Below, in pieces: positions 1 to 9,662 of a DNA stretch of 64,000 nucleotides (the first letter of the stretch is position 1; every line of letters begins with the position of its first letter). Both the position numbers and the translations under genes were made by a program. This stretch comes from Frateuria_A sp035943815 (lineage in GTDB: Bacteria; Pseudomonadota; Gammaproteobacteria; Xanthomonadales; Rhodanobacteraceae): the NCBI RefSeq assembly GCF_035943815.1, contig NZ_DASZBU010000012.1, forward strand, positions 248,001-312,000, in the 5' to 3' direction. The notes under the pieces were generated by a model. That model searched no databases. It saw nothing but the letters and a program-made list of their open reading frames with translations, and was not told the DNA's origin.

Positions 1-1172
1 CCCGAGAGCGGGCTGTTGGACGAGCCGATCAGGCCGGCCATGTAGCCGCACACGGTGGAGACGAAGAAGCCCATCAGCACCACGAACGCCACGCCGCCGA
101 TGGCCAGCACGGCGACGTGGTCGCCCAGCCCGCTGGTGGTGCCGAAGTAGCCGAGCAGCCAGGCGATCGGCACGAAGCAGGCCAGCGTGATCAGCCCGAC
201 CAGGCCGATCGGGATGTCGCGCTCGGTACGCGGCAGCGTGTCGGCCTGGCCGGCCTTGCGAACGCGCGCGGCCGCCATTGCGCCAGCCAGGCCGGCGATC
301 ACCGGACGCACCAGCTTGGCCAGCGTCCACACCGCGGACACGCCGATCGCGCCAGCGCCGACGAAGCGCACCTTGTGGCTCCAGGTGGCCTGCGCCAGGT
401 CGGCCGCGGCGGTGGTCAGGTCGCCGCTCAGCAGCGAATAGTGCGGCACGCCCCAGCCCCAGCCGATCAACGCGCCCACCAGCATCGCGATGCCCACCGA
501 CAGGCCCACCAGGTGGCCGATCGCGAACAGCGCGAAGGAAAGGTTGAAATCGAAGCCACTGACCGAACCGCGGTCGCCCAGGCGGAAGTAGCTCACCACG
601 TCGCTGGCGAAGACCCGCGTGGCCACCACGATGGCGAACGCCGCGGAGGCGACCGAACCCCAGATCACCGCCAGCAGGCCGGCGCGGCTCTCCTCGGTGG
701 CCGAGGCCGAGCTGTCGTCGCTGCCGCCGACCTTGAGCACCTCGGCGCAGGCTACGCCCTCGGGGTAGGGCAGGTCGGAGTTGGTGACCAGCGCGCGGCG
801 CAGCGGGATCGAATACATCACGCCCAGGATGCCGCCCAGTGCGCATACCGCAAAGGAGATCCAGAACGGGAAATGCGACCACCAGCCGATCATGATCATG
901 CCGGGCAGCACGAAGATGATCGAGGACAGCGTGCCGGCCGCCGAGGCGATCGTCTGGACGACGTTGTTCTCCTGGATGGTCGAGTCGCGGAAGCCGCGCA
1001 GCAGCGCCATGGACAGCACCGCCGCCGGGATCGAGGTGGCGAAGGTGAGGCCGGCCTTCAGGCCGAAGAACACATTCGCTGCGGTGAAGACGACGGTGAT
1101 CACGACGCCGATGAGCACGCCGCGCAAGGTGAGTTCGGTGCGCCGGTCGGCGCCTTGGATCTGGGCTGTCAC
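1..1172 (-). CDS. OPT family oligopeptide transporter (C-terminal part outside window)
   Basis: Inner-membrane symporter of the oligopeptide transporter (OPT) superfamily, which takes up small peptides or metal chelates; the substrate cannot be read from the sequence. About 390 N-terminal residues are visible and the rest lies beyond the window edge (family members are usually 600-700 residues). Hydrophobic stretches begin at about residues 17, 82 and 103, and the OPT signature LPYPEG is at about 134-139, followed by CAEVLK. I chose a GTG start because no in-frame ATG lies close upstream. It is divergent from nothing: yigZ lies upstream on the same strand, 140 bp away. Confidence 0.85.
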   Translation of the reverse strand, partial: MTAQIQGADRRTELTLRGVLIGVVITVVFTAANVFFGLKAGLTFATSIPAAVLSMALLRGFRDSTIQENNVVQTIASAAGTLSSIIFVLPGMIMIGWWSHFPFWISFAVCALGGILGVMYSIPLRRALVTNSDLPYPEGVACAEVLKVGGSDDSSASATEESRAGLLAVIWGSVASAAFAIVVATRVFASDVVSYFRLGDRGSVSGFDFNLSFALFAIGHLVGLSVGIAMLVGALIGWGWGVPHYSLLSGDLTTAAADLAQATWSHKVRFVGAGAIGVSAVWTLAKLVRPVIAGLAGAMAAARVRKAGQADTLPRTERDIPIGLVGLITLACFVPIAWLLGYFGTTSGLGDHVAVLAIGGVAFVVLMGFFVSTVCGYMAGLIGSSNSPLS

Positions 1173-1312
1173 GTGGTTTGGATCCTGAGCTTGCTGGTGG
1201 TTCCCCCGCGCGCCGACCGCCGGCACGCCCCCGTTGCGGCCGCTCCCCGCAGCCGCAACGGGAGCATAGCGTGATCGTGGCGGCGGCGGCCGCCCAGGGC
1301 GGACGATGCCGC

Positions 1313-1909
1313 TCAGTCGAGCCGGTGGACGCCGCCCCTGCCGCGGGTGAGGTCGACGATGCGCGCCTGCGCCTCGGCGGCATGCGCGGCTGGCAGCTTC
1401 AGTTCGAGCGTCGCACCGTCGGCGTCGAAGCTTTCGTTCTCCACGCGGGCCTGCCAGAGCGGGCAGCGCGCCTTGAGCAGGGCGAGATCGGCGAAGGTGC
1501 AATGCACGACCAGCCGCGCCATCGCCACCAGCGGCACGCGCTCGGCCAGGCGCAGGCATTCGGCAGCGGTGCCGCCATAGGCGCGCACCAGCCCGCCGGC
1601 GCCGAGCTTGATGCCGCCGTACCAGCGGGTCACCACCACCATCACGCGGTCGGTGCCGGCACCTTCGATCGCCTGCAGGATCGGCCGGCCGGCCGTGCCT
1701 CCCGGCTCGCCGTCGTCGTTGAAGCGGTAGTCCTGGCCGATGCGGTAGGCCCAGCAGTTGTGCGTGGCGTCCGGATCGGCCACCTCGTGCAGGAACGCCG
1801 TGGCCTGCTCGACCGACTGCACCGGCGCGGCCTGCGCCAGGAAGCGGCTCTTGCGGATGTCCTGCGCATGCCGGCAGACGGCGGCCAGGACGTGCAATGG
1901 ATCGGGCAT
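1313..1909 (-). CDS. yigZ: YigZ/IMPACT family protein
   Basis: A 198-residue protein of the YigZ/IMPACT (UPF0029) family, thought to act in translation-linked stress responses; no enzyme activity is established. The N-terminal IMPACT domain carries the family motifs DDGEPGGTAG at residues 65-74 and TRWYGGIKLGAGGL at 94-107, and a smaller C-terminal ferredoxin-like domain follows. The frame stays open 87 codons further upstream, but that part is Ser/Ala/Pro-rich without family similarity, so the ATG before PDPLHV is the better start. It faces the ydcF-like gene across a 124-bp divergent spacer. Confidence 0.9.
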   Translation of the reverse strand: MPDPLHVLAAVCRHAQDIRKSRFLAQAAPVQSVEQATAFLHEVADPDATHNCWAYRIGQDYRFNDDGEPGGTAGRPILQAIEGAGTDRVMVVVTRWYGGIKLGAGGLVRAYGGTAAECLRLAERVPLVAMARLVVHCTFADLALLKARCPLWQARVENESFDADGATLELKLPAAHAAEAQARIVDLTRGRGGVHRLD

Positions 1910-2033
1910 GCGTAGGGTGCGGTGCGGCGGCTGCGGCACGTTAGCATGCGGCACGAGGGCTCGTGCGTCGTGCGCGCTTCGCTCACCCGGAGCTGCGCAT
2001 AATGTCGGGCTCGCCTCGTCAAAAGGATCGCCG

Positions 2034-2801
2034 ATGACCGTTCCGCTGTTGATCGCACTGCTCGCCGGCGCCTGGCTGGCCGGCCGGCTGGGATGGCGCA
2101 GGGCCAGGCAGGCCGGCATCGTGCTGGCGCTGGTAAGCGTGTTCGCGGTCGGCTGCGGGCTGGTGCCCAAGGTATTGCTGAGGCCCTGGCAATCGCCCTA
2201 CGCGCAGCGGCCGGCACTGGACTGGGCGCCATCCAACGCGATCGTGCTGCTCACCGCCGGCGTGACCTATCCGCCGGGCGGCCCGCTGGAGCCGGGGCAT
2301 ACGGCCTACTCGCGCATCGCCGAGGCGGTGTCGCTCTACCGCGGTTGCCGCATGTCCGGTGCGCGCTGCACCGTGCTGATCAGCGGCGGCGATGCGCTGT
2401 CCACCGGCGAGCCGCTGGCGCTGACCTACCAGCGCACGCTGGAGCGGCTGGGCGTGCCCGAGGCCGACCAGGTGCTCGAGATGCGCAGCCGCACCACCTG
2501 GCAGAACGCGCAGTTCGCGCGGGTGCCGCTGGCGCGCATCGACGCCGACCGGGTCTGGCTGGTGACCTCGGCGCACCACCTGCGGCGCGCGGTGTTCGCG
2601 TTCCGCCGCTTCGGCCTCGACGTGACGCCGGTGCGCGCCGACTACCTGCGCGGCGTTTGGTCGATGCTGCCCAGCGCCTACAACCTGTCGGTCACCGACG
2701 CGGTGCTGCACGAGTACGTGGGCATGGCGCTGTACCATTGGTACGCATGGCGCGGGCGCACCGACGCGCCGCCCGAGGGCGCCGGCCCGCCGGTCGACTG
2801 A
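2034..2801 (+). CDS. YdcF/ElyC/SanA family (DUF218) membrane protein
   Basis: 255-residue protein with a hydrophobic N-terminus (about residues 4-18 and 28-47) and a DUF218 domain. Recognisable DUF218 motifs are LISGGD at 115-120, a charged helix with RSRTTWQNA at 151-159, and VTSAHHLRRA at 177-186. Relatives such as ElyC and SanA act at the inner membrane in envelope or vancomycin-tolerance phenotypes; the biochemical reaction is unknown. The ATG is preceded by a good AAAAGGA ribosome-binding site six bases away, which decides this start over the longer open frame upstream. It ends 7 bp from the convergent aldehyde dehydrogenase gene. Confidence 0.85.
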   Translation: MTVPLLIALLAGAWLAGRLGWRRARQAGIVLALVSVFAVGCGLVPKVLLRPWQSPYAQRPALDWAPSNAIVLLTAGVTYPPGGPLEPGHTAYSRIAEAVSLYRGCRMSGARCTVLISGGDALSTGEPLALTYQRTLERLGVPEADQVLEMRSRTTWQNAQFARVPLARIDADRVWLVTSAHHLRRAVFAFRRFGLDVTPVRADYLRGVWSMLPSAYNLSVTDAVLHEYVGMALYHWYAWRGRTDAPPEGAGPPVD

Positions 2802-2808
2802 AGGCGGA

Positions 2809-4242
2809 TCAGCCGGGCCGGCGCATCACCATCAGCCGCGTCTCGCTCATGTCCTCGATGGCGTAGCGCACGCCCTCGCGGCCGAAGCCGGAAAGCTTGA
2901 CGCCGCCGTAGGGCATGTTGTCCACGCGGAAGCTGGGGATGTCGTTGACGATCACCCCGCCCTGTTCGAGCTCGTCCCAGGCACGCATGGCGTGCTCCAG
3001 CGAGTCGGTGAAGATGCCCGCTTGCAGGCCGTAGTCCGAATCGTTCACCTTCGCGATGGCCTCGTCGAAGGTGTCGAACGGCGCCAGCAGCGCGAACGGG
3101 CCGAAGGCTTCCATGCGATTGGCCTTGGCCCCGCGCGGCACCTCTTCCATCAGCGTGGCCTCCAGCATGTTGCCCTGGCGCTTGCCGCCGCACAGCAGTC
3201 GGGCGCCGGCCTTGCGTGCCTCCTCGACCCAGCCCTGCAGGCGCTCGGCGGCGGCCTCGTCGATCATCGGGCCGATGAACACGTCCTTCTTTCTCGGATC
3301 GCCGGCCTTGAGCTTTTTCGTTGCGGCGACCAGCTTCTTCTTCAGCGTGTCGTAAATCGAGGCGTGCGCGTAAATGCGCTGCACCCCGATGCAGCTCTGG
3401 CCCGATTGGTAGAACGCGCCGAACACCAGCCGCTCGACGATGGCGTCGAGCTTGCCGCGCTGGTCGCCATCGACGATGCAGGCGGCATTGCCGCCCAGTT
3501 CCAGCACCACCTTCTTGCGGCCGGCGCGAGCCTTGAGGTCCCAGCCGATCTGCCCGCCGGTGAAGGAGAGCAGCTTGAAGCGCTCGTCCTCCACCAGCGG
3601 CGACGCGTGTCGGCCATCCACCGGCAGGATCGAGAACGCGCCCTTGGGCAGGTCGGTCTCGGCCAGCACCTGGCCGATGATCAGCGCGCCGATGGGCGTC
3701 TTCTCCGAGGGCTTGAGCACGAACGGGCAGCCCGCGGCGATCGCCGGCGCGACCTTGTGCGCCACCAGGTTGAGCGGGAAGTTGAACGGCGTGATGAAGG
3801 ACACCGGGCCGATCGGCACGCGTTTGGTGTACCCGTGGTAGCCGTCCAGGCGCGGGGCCAGCTCCAGGGTGAGGGTTTGGCCGTCGATGCGCACGGCCTC
3901 GGCGGCGGCGATCCGGAAGGTCTCGATCAGCCGCGTGACCTCGCCGGCGGCGTCCTTGATCGGCTTGCCGGCCTCGATGCACAGCGCCATCGCCAGTTCG
4001 TCGCGGCGTTCGGTGAAGCGCGCCACGCAATGCTCCAGTACCGCCTGGCGCGCCCACGGCTTGAACGCCCGCATCGGAGAGGCGGCAGCTGCCGCGGAGG
4101 CGATCGCCTTGCCGATCGCCTTGCCGTCGGGCACCGCCACGCGCGTGGCGATCTTGCCGCTGTACTTGTCGCGCACTTCCAGGTCGGCATTGGGCTGTTG
4201 CGGACGGTTGGCCAGGAAGTAGGGGTAGGTCTTGTCGAGCAT
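2809..4242 (-). CDS. NAD(P)-dependent aldehyde dehydrogenase
   Basis: Cytosolic aldehyde dehydrogenase superfamily enzyme, 477 residues (full length). Catalytic features are present: Asn154 in TPFNFP, the cofactor lysine Lys177 in LKPSE, the FTGG loop at 227-230, general base Glu248 in ELGGN and the nucleophile Cys284 in GQSC. The overall pattern (SFTGGQIGWDLKARAG, FIGPMID) resembles the branch that includes phosphonoacetaldehyde and nonphosphorylating glyceraldehyde-3-phosphate dehydrogenases, but the neighbours (xseA, ydcF-like) give no pathway, so the substrate is left open. Confidence 0.9.
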   Translation of the reverse strand: MLDKTYPYFLANRPQQPNADLEVRDKYSGKIATRVAVPDGKAIGKAIASAAAAASPMRAFKPWARQAVLEHCVARFTERRDELAMALCIEAGKPIKDAAGEVTRLIETFRIAAAEAVRIDGQTLTLELAPRLDGYHGYTKRVPIGPVSFITPFNFPLNLVAHKVAPAIAAGCPFVLKPSEKTPIGALIIGQVLAETDLPKGAFSILPVDGRHASPLVEDERFKLLSFTGGQIGWDLKARAGRKKVVLELGGNAACIVDGDQRGKLDAIVERLVFGAFYQSGQSCIGVQRIYAHASIYDTLKKKLVAATKKLKAGDPRKKDVFIGPMIDEAAAERLQGWVEEARKAGARLLCGGKRQGNMLEATLMEEVPRGAKANRMEAFGPFALLAPFDTFDEAIAKVNDSDYGLQAGIFTDSLEHAMRAWDELEQGGVIVNDIPSFRVDNMPYGGVKLSGFGREGVRYAIEDMSETRLMVMRRPG

Positions 4243-4306
4243 GGACGTCTCCCGGGGGCAGGGCAGGGTGCCGTCTTGCGCGTTGCCGATGCGTGAGCCG
4301 ACGCCG

Positions 4307-5662
4307 CTACGGCTCGTCGGTCACCCGCAGGGAAAGCTCGCCTTCGGCCAGCCGCGCGCGCAGCGGCGTGCCGGCCGGGGCTTGCCTGGCGTCGCGCAGG
4401 ACATGGCCATCGCGGTCGAACACGATCGCGTAGCCGCGCTCCAGCGTGGCCAGCGGGCTGACTGCCTGCAGGGCGCGCGCGGACTGCCGGAGGGTCAGCT
4501 GCGCGCGCTCCATGCGGTGGCTCATGCATTGCCGCAGCGAGCGTTCGCGCTCGGCCAGGCGCCGCTGCAGCAGCAGCAGCCGCTGGCGCGGATGCTGCGC
4601 CAGCAGGCGGGCATGCAGGCGATCGAGACGATGGGCGTGCATGCGCAGGCGCTCGTGCAGCGCGGCGTGCAGGCGCCGCTGCAATGCCGCCAGCCGTTCG
4701 CGGTCGCGTGCCAGCCGCGCCTGCGGGCGCTGCGCCTGCAGGCGGGCGAGCAGGTGGTCCACACGCTGGGTCTGCGATTGCAGCAGGCGGCTCTGCAATA
4801 GCCGCAGCCGCTGCAAGGCCTGTTCCAGGTGGCGGTGGAGCGCCTGTGCGTCGGGCACCAGCAATTCGGCGGCGGCCGAGGGCGTGGCGGCGCGCAGGTC
4901 GGCAGCGAAATCGGCGATGGAGAAGTCGATCTCGTGGCCCACCGCGCTCACTACCGGGATCGGGCTGGCATGCACGGCCCGGGCGACGGCCTCGTCGTTG
5001 AAAGCCATCAGGTCTTCCAGCGAACCGCCGCCGCGGGTCAGCAGAAGCACGTCGTGGCGCGCGGCGGCCGCGGCCTTGCGCAGCATGGCTACGATCGCCG
5101 GCGGCGCCTCGCGGCCCTGCACCGGCACGGGGAGCACCTCCACCTCGACCAGCGGCCAGCGCCGGCGCAGCACGCTCAGCACGTCGCGGATCGCCGCGCC
5201 GGTGGCCGAGGTGATCACGCCGATGCGGCGCGCATAGCGGGGCAGGGCGCGCTTGCGCGAGGCCTCGAACAGGCCTTCGGCGTCCAGCCGCGCCTTGAGC
5301 TGCTCGAACTGGCGGCGCAGCGCGCCTTCGCCGGCCAGCTCCATGTGCTCGGCCACCAGCTGGAATTCGCCGCGCGGTTCATACAGTCCGACCCGCGCGC
5401 GCACCAGCACGTGCATGCCGTCGGCGGGTTTGAAGCGCAGCCAGCCGCTCTTGGGCTTGAACATCGCGGCGCGCACCTGGGCGCCTGCGTCCTTCAGGGT
5501 GAAATACAGGTGTCCCGAGGCCGGCCGCGACACGTTGCACAGCTCGCCCTCGATCCACACCAGCGGCAGCGCGTCTTCCAGCAACCCCCGCACCAGCCGG
5601 TTGAGCGTGCTGGGGGTGAGCACGTTGCGTGGCGGGGTCGTGGAGTGGTCAGGGCTGTGCAT
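4307..5662 (-). CDS. xseA: Exodeoxyribonuclease VII large subunit
   Basis: Large subunit of exonuclease VII, which with XseB degrades single-stranded DNA to oligonucleotides. 451 residues, normal length. The N-terminal OB-fold (about residues 15-110) includes WIEGELCNVSRPASGHLYFTL; the catalytic domain holds ITSATGAAIRDVL (150-162), TRGGGSLEDL (209-218) and VGHEIDFS..AD..ADLRAATPSAAAE (241-266). A long Arg/Gln/Leu-rich coiled coil follows (about 270-390). The small subunit gene xseB is not in the window. A PLD-family gene lies 91 bp upstream on the same strand. Confidence 0.95.
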   Translation of the reverse strand: MHSPDHSTTPPRNVLTPSTLNRLVRGLLEDALPLVWIEGELCNVSRPASGHLYFTLKDAGAQVRAAMFKPKSGWLRFKPADGMHVLVRARVGLYEPRGEFQLVAEHMELAGEGALRRQFEQLKARLDAEGLFEASRKRALPRYARRIGVITSATGAAIRDVLSVLRRRWPLVEVEVLPVPVQGREAPPAIVAMLRKAAAAARHDVLLLTRGGGSLEDLMAFNDEAVARAVHASPIPVVSAVGHEIDFSIADFAADLRAATPSAAAELLVPDAQALHRHLEQALQRLRLLQSRLLQSQTQRVDHLLARLQAQRPQARLARDRERLAALQRRLHAALHERLRMHAHRLDRLHARLLAQHPRQRLLLLQRRLAERERSLRQCMSHRMERAQLTLRQSARALQAVSPLATLERGYAIVFDRDGHVLRDARQAPAGTPLRARLAEGELSLRVTDEP

Positions 5663-5753
5663 GGACCGGCGAGCCTAGCACGAAGCGCTTGGGGAACATG
5701 CGCTTGGGCCAGGAAGTGCATGTTGGGTGTCACCTCTTGGCAGGGGCCTGCCG

Positions 5754-7196
5754 TCAATCCCGCCGCCTGCGCAAGCGCCACACCCTGATGGCCAGATTGA
5801 GCGCGAACCACGCGCCGAGCACGGCGATGGGCCAGCTCACCACCTTGGGCCAGACCAGCGCGACGGCGGCAAGCAGGGTCAGTACGGCGATGCCGGCCAA
5901 CAGCGGGCCGCGCGCGGTGTCGCCCAGCACGCGGCGATCGGTGAGCGCGGCGCCGACGGTGTTGGCGATGCGCAGGGCGCCGGCGGCGGCGCGGCTGGAG
6001 CTGCCGCCGGGACGTTTGGGGCGCGGCGGGCGCTCGGTGCTGCTCTTGACCCGCTCGATGTGGGGGCGATGCCTGCGAGGCGCCAGCACGATCTCGGTCG
6101 CGTTGGTCAGGTCGCGCTCGTACTGGGCCTCGAGCAGGCCGGCAAAACCCGTGTCCTCCACCGCCACGTCGATCTCGCGGTTGCCCAGCCAGCTGGCGAT
6201 GTTGAGGTTGGACGATCCCACGCGCGCCCACTGGCCGTCGGCCACGGCGGTCTTGGCGTGCAGCATCGAGCCGTTCCACTCGAATACGCGGATGCCCGCC
6301 TTGAGCAGCGGCCGGTAACCCGAGCGCGACATGCCGGCGACCAGCGGCACGTCGCTGGTGCCGGGCACCAGCAGGCGTACGTCCACGCCGTCGCGAGCGG
6401 CCGAGGCCAGTGCCTGCACGTACGGCGCCATGCCGACGAAATAGGCGTCGGTGATCCACAGCGTGCGCCGCGCCATCGCTGCGACCTGCTGGTCCAGCCG
6501 GTACATGCCGGCGGTGGCCGGCTGCGTGGCGATCACCCTCAGCGCGATTTCGCCGGCCGCCGCGGCGCGCGGTTCGGGCAGGGCAAGCGGCTTGCCCATG
6601 CCCGCCCAGCTTTGCGCGAAGGCCAGTTCGAGTTCGGCCACCGCCGGCCCGCGCAGCGATACGCCCGTGTCGCGCCAGGGCGGCACGCCGCGCCGCGCAT
6701 CGCCCAGCCAGCGCGCGCTGATACACACGCCCGAGAGGAAACCCAGGTCGCCGTCCACCACCAGCAGCTTGCGGTGGTCGCGGGTGATCCAGCCGAACGG
6801 CTTGCCTAGTTGCGGCGGGTTGAACATCCGCGCCTCGCCGCCGGCGCGGCGCAACGGCTGCCAGAAGGCATGGCCTGACTGGCCGAGGCAGCCGAGCCAG
6901 TCGTACACCACCGCGACCTGCACGCCGGCCCTGGCCCGCTCGACCAGCGCATCGAGGAAGGCGCGGCCGACCGCGTCGTCGCTGATCAGGTAGTTCTCCA
7001 GCAGGATGCGTTGGCGCGCACCGCGGATGGCGGCCAGCCAGGCGTCGTAGTGCGCCTGGGCATCGATCAGCAGCCCGACCGCGTTGCCGCCGATCAGCGG
7101 CGCGCCGGCGGCGCGGCTCAAGGCCTGTTCGGCCAGGAAGCGGCTGGGCGAGGATGGGATCAGCGGAGTCGTCGCCATCGGGCCAGTGTAGGACAT
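5754..7196 (-). CDS. Phospholipase D-like / cardiolipin synthase family protein
   Basis: Two-domain phospholipase-D superfamily protein, 480 residues with this start. Both HKD motifs are complete: His141/Lys143/Asp148 (HRKLLVVD) and His313/Lys315/Asp320 (HAKTAVAD, followed by GSSNLN). The C-terminus has two hydrophobic segments (about residues 430-470), so it is probably membrane-attached, which fits a phosphatidyl transfer role such as cardiolipin synthesis. Unlike typical ClsA it has no N-terminal membrane hairpin. The ATG chosen has GAAG upstream; a second ATG six codons in (7178) is also possible. Confidence 0.85.
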   Translation of the reverse strand: MSYTGPMATTPLIPSSPSRFLAEQALSRAAGAPLIGGNAVGLLIDAQAHYDAWLAAIRGARQRILLENYLISDDAVGRAFLDALVERARAGVQVAVVYDWLGCLGQSGHAFWQPLRRAGGEARMFNPPQLGKPFGWITRDHRKLLVVDGDLGFLSGVCISARWLGDARRGVPPWRDTGVSLRGPAVAELELAFAQSWAGMGKPLALPEPRAAAAGEIALRVIATQPATAGMYRLDQQVAAMARRTLWITDAYFVGMAPYVQALASAARDGVDVRLLVPGTSDVPLVAGMSRSGYRPLLKAGIRVFEWNGSMLHAKTAVADGQWARVGSSNLNIASWLGNREIDVAVEDTGFAGLLEAQYERDLTNATEIVLAPRRHRPHIERVKSSTERPPRPKRPGGSSSRAAAGALRIANTVGAALTDRRVLGDTARGPLLAGIAVLTLLAAVALVWPKVVSWPIAVLGAWFALNLAIRVWRLRRRRD

Positions 7197-7258
7197 GGCC
7201 GGCAGCTTCGATGCGCCACCGGATGCGCGCGGCACGCCGCTTCTGCGATGATCCGCCC

Positions 7259-9211
7259 ATGTCGCCCGCGCCGCGCCTCGAGGACACCGCCGCCTGCGCC
7301 AAGCTCATTGCCGACCGGCTGGGGCCGCACCTGTGCGTCGCCGCCCCGCTGGGTCTGGGTAAGCCGCATGGCCTGCTCAACGCGCTCTACCGGCTGACCG
7401 TGGCCGATCCGGCCCGCTCGCTGACCCTCTACACCGCGCTGTCGTTGACCCGGCCGCAGCCCAAGCCGGGGCTGGAGCGGCGCTTCCTCGCGCCCTTCCT
7501 CGAGCGCCACTTCGGCGCCGACTACGAAGACCCCGAATACGCATTGGCCGAGGCGCGACAAGGCTTGCCGGGCAACGTGGCCGTGCACGAGTTCTACCTG
7601 CAGTCCGGCGCCCTGCTGCATGCGCCGCGCGCGCAGCAGGACTACATCAGCCAGAACTACACCCACGTCGCGCGCGACCTGGCGACGCAGGACATCAACC
7701 TTTTCGTGCAACTGGTGGCGCGGCGCGAAACGGCGGACGGGCTGCGCTACAGCCTTTCCTGCAACCCCGACCTCACGCTCGACTTCCTGGCGCAGCGCGC
7801 GCGGGCCGGCAAGCCACGACCGCTGTGCGTGGCCGTGGTGCACCCGGACCTGCCTTACATGAGCGGCCACGCGGAAGTGGCGGCAGACTTCTTCGACCTG
7901 GAACTGGCGCCGGCGCGCTCACCGCGCCTGTTCGCGCTGCCGCGGCCCGCGGTGGACCTCGCCGAATACGCGCTGGGCCTGCATGCCAGCGCGCTGGTGA
8001 AGGATGGCGGTTGCCTGCAGATCGGCATCGGTGCGCTGTCCGACGCGCTGGTCAGGGCACTGCTGCTGCGCCAGCAGGACAACGCGGCCTGGCGCGACGG
8101 CCTGCGCGCGCTCGATGGCGAGAGCCCGACGCTGTCGCTGGCACGGCGCATCGGCGGGCTCGAGCCGTTCGAGGCCGGTCTGTACGGCGCCAGCGAGATG
8201 GTCATGGACGGCTTCATGCACCTGGCCCGTGCCGGCATCCTCAAGCGGCGCAGTTGGGACAACCTCGCGCTGGAGCGCGCCGCCATCGCGGGCCGGCTGA
8301 ATCCGGCCACGCCCGGCGGGCACTGGCTGCGCGGTGCCTTCTTCCTGGGCAGCCGCGAGCTGTACGAATGGCTCGGCGCGACCGAAGCGGCCGATCCGGA
8401 TGCCATCGACATGTGCCCGGTGTCCAACGTCAATCACCTCTACGGCGACCACCAGAGCCTGGCCGCGCTGCAGCGTCGTGGCGCGCGCTTCTTCAACACC
8501 TGCATGATGGCCACGCTGCTTGGCGCCGCCGTGTCGGACGGCCTGGAGGACGGCCAGGTGGTGAGCGGCGTGGGCGGCCAGTACAACTTCGTGGCGATGG
8601 CGCACGAACTGGACGACGGCCGCTCGATCCTGCTGCTGCGTTCGACCCGGCGTGAAGGCGGCCAGGTGCGCACCAACATCCGCTTCAACTATGGCCATAC
8701 CACCATCGCGCGCCACTTGCGCGACATCGTGGTGACCGAATACGGCGCCGCCGATCTGCGCGGCAAGAGCGACAGCGAATGCATCGAGGCGATGCTTTCG
8801 ATCTGCGACGCGCGCTTCCTCGACGCGCTGGCCGCCGAGGCCAAGGCGAACGGCAAGCTCGCGGCCGACTTCCGCATCCCGGATGCTTGGCGCCGGCATC
8901 GCCCCGAGCACCTGCGCGCGGCGCTGGCGCCGCTGCGGCGCGCTGGCCTGCTGCCGGCGTTCCCCTTCGGCAGCGATTTCGACGAGGTCGAGCAGCGCCT
9001 GATGCCAGCCCTGGGCTGGTTGAAGGAGCAGGGCTCGTCCTGGCGCGGACGGGTCGTCCTGGCCAAGGCCCTGCTGCGGCCAGGCGGGCCGGTGGCGGGC
9101 GAGACGGAGGCGATTGAGCGCATGCAACTGACCAGGCCCCGGCGCCTAGGCGAACGCCTGGAACGCCGCCTCCTGCTCGCCGCCCTGCGTCGCACTACAG
9201 CGGCGGCTTGA
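7259..9211 (+). CDS. Acetyl-CoA hydrolase/transferase family protein
   Basis: 650-residue protein with the C-terminal acetyl-CoA hydrolase/transferase fold: a glycine-rich SGVGGQYNFV segment, the preceding DMCPVSNVNHLYGDH stretch and a later ITE-like VVTEYGAADLRG motif that is typical of class I CoA-transferases. It is longer than the usual 430-500 residues and resembles the large proteobacterial subgroup whose substrates are uncharacterised. It would move CoA between acyl groups in the cytosol. The upstream PLD gene is divergent (62 bp); the last 17 bp overlap the convergent DUF2269 gene. Confidence 0.85.
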   Translation: MSPAPRLEDTAACAKLIADRLGPHLCVAAPLGLGKPHGLLNALYRLTVADPARSLTLYTALSLTRPQPKPGLERRFLAPFLERHFGADYEDPEYALAEARQGLPGNVAVHEFYLQSGALLHAPRAQQDYISQNYTHVARDLATQDINLFVQLVARRETADGLRYSLSCNPDLTLDFLAQRARAGKPRPLCVAVVHPDLPYMSGHAEVAADFFDLELAPARSPRLFALPRPAVDLAEYALGLHASALVKDGGCLQIGIGALSDALVRALLLRQQDNAAWRDGLRALDGESPTLSLARRIGGLEPFEAGLYGASEMVMDGFMHLARAGILKRRSWDNLALERAAIAGRLNPATPGGHWLRGAFFLGSRELYEWLGATEAADPDAIDMCPVSNVNHLYGDHQSLAALQRRGARFFNTCMMATLLGAAVSDGLEDGQVVSGVGGQYNFVAMAHELDDGRSILLLRSTRREGGQVRTNIRFNYGHTTIARHLRDIVVTEYGAADLRGKSDSECIEAMLSICDARFLDALAAEAKANGKLAADFRIPDAWRRHRPEHLRAALAPLRRAGLLPAFPFGSDFDEVEQRLMPALGWLKEQGSSWRGRVVLAKALLRPGGPVAGETEAIERMQLTRPRRLGERLERRLLLAALRRTTAAA

Positions 9212-9662
9212 CGACCATCAGGTAGAAGATCGCCACGAAGGCGACAAACGCCGGCACGCCCAGCGCCACCCAGGCACGGAAGGCGCGCCAGTAGGCAGGC
9301 GGCAGTGGCGCTTCCGCGGCGGCCGCCTCGGCGGCCAGGTCGCGCATGCGCACTTGCAGCGCCACCACCGGCAGCCAGCACGCCACCGCCAGCGCGTATA
9401 GCAGCACCGACCAGCCGATCCAGCCGCCGTGCCAGGGAATTCTTGCCCATCGCACCATCCAGAAGCCGCTCAGCGGCTGGAACACCACCGTGGTCGCGGT
9501 GAACAGCCAGTCGGCGATCACCACGTAGCGGGCCACCACCGCGACCACGCGCACGTCGCGGTGCAGGCTCGCCACCAGCAGGTGGAAGGCCGTGCCGATG
9601 CCGGTGCCGAACAGCAGCGTGGAGGACAACACGTGCAGCCACTTGACGATCAGATACTCCAT
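9195..9662 (-). CDS. DUF2269 family integral membrane protein
   Basis: 155-residue membrane protein with four predicted transmembrane helices at about residues 5-30, 44-68, 80-103 and 131-150, with the conserved early WLHVLSSTLLFGTGIGTAFH pattern of DUF2269 proteins. Function unknown. Its ATG overlaps the TGA of the upstream SDR-DoxX gene by one base (TGATG), so the two are probably translated from one mRNA by coupling and may work together at the membrane. Confidence 0.85.
   Translation of the reverse strand: MEYLIVKWLHVLSSTLLFGTGIGTAFHLLVASLHRDVRVVAVVARYVVIADWLFTATTVVFQPLSGFWMVRWARIPWHGGWIGWSVLLYALAVACWLPVVALQVRMRDLAAEAAAAEAPLPPAYWRAFRAWVALGVPAFVAFVAIFYLMVVKPPL

Noticed and set aside
117..1274. 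385-codon plus-strand frame
   Set aside because: Shadow of the OPT transporter: Gln/His/Arg-rich antisense reading of membrane codons.
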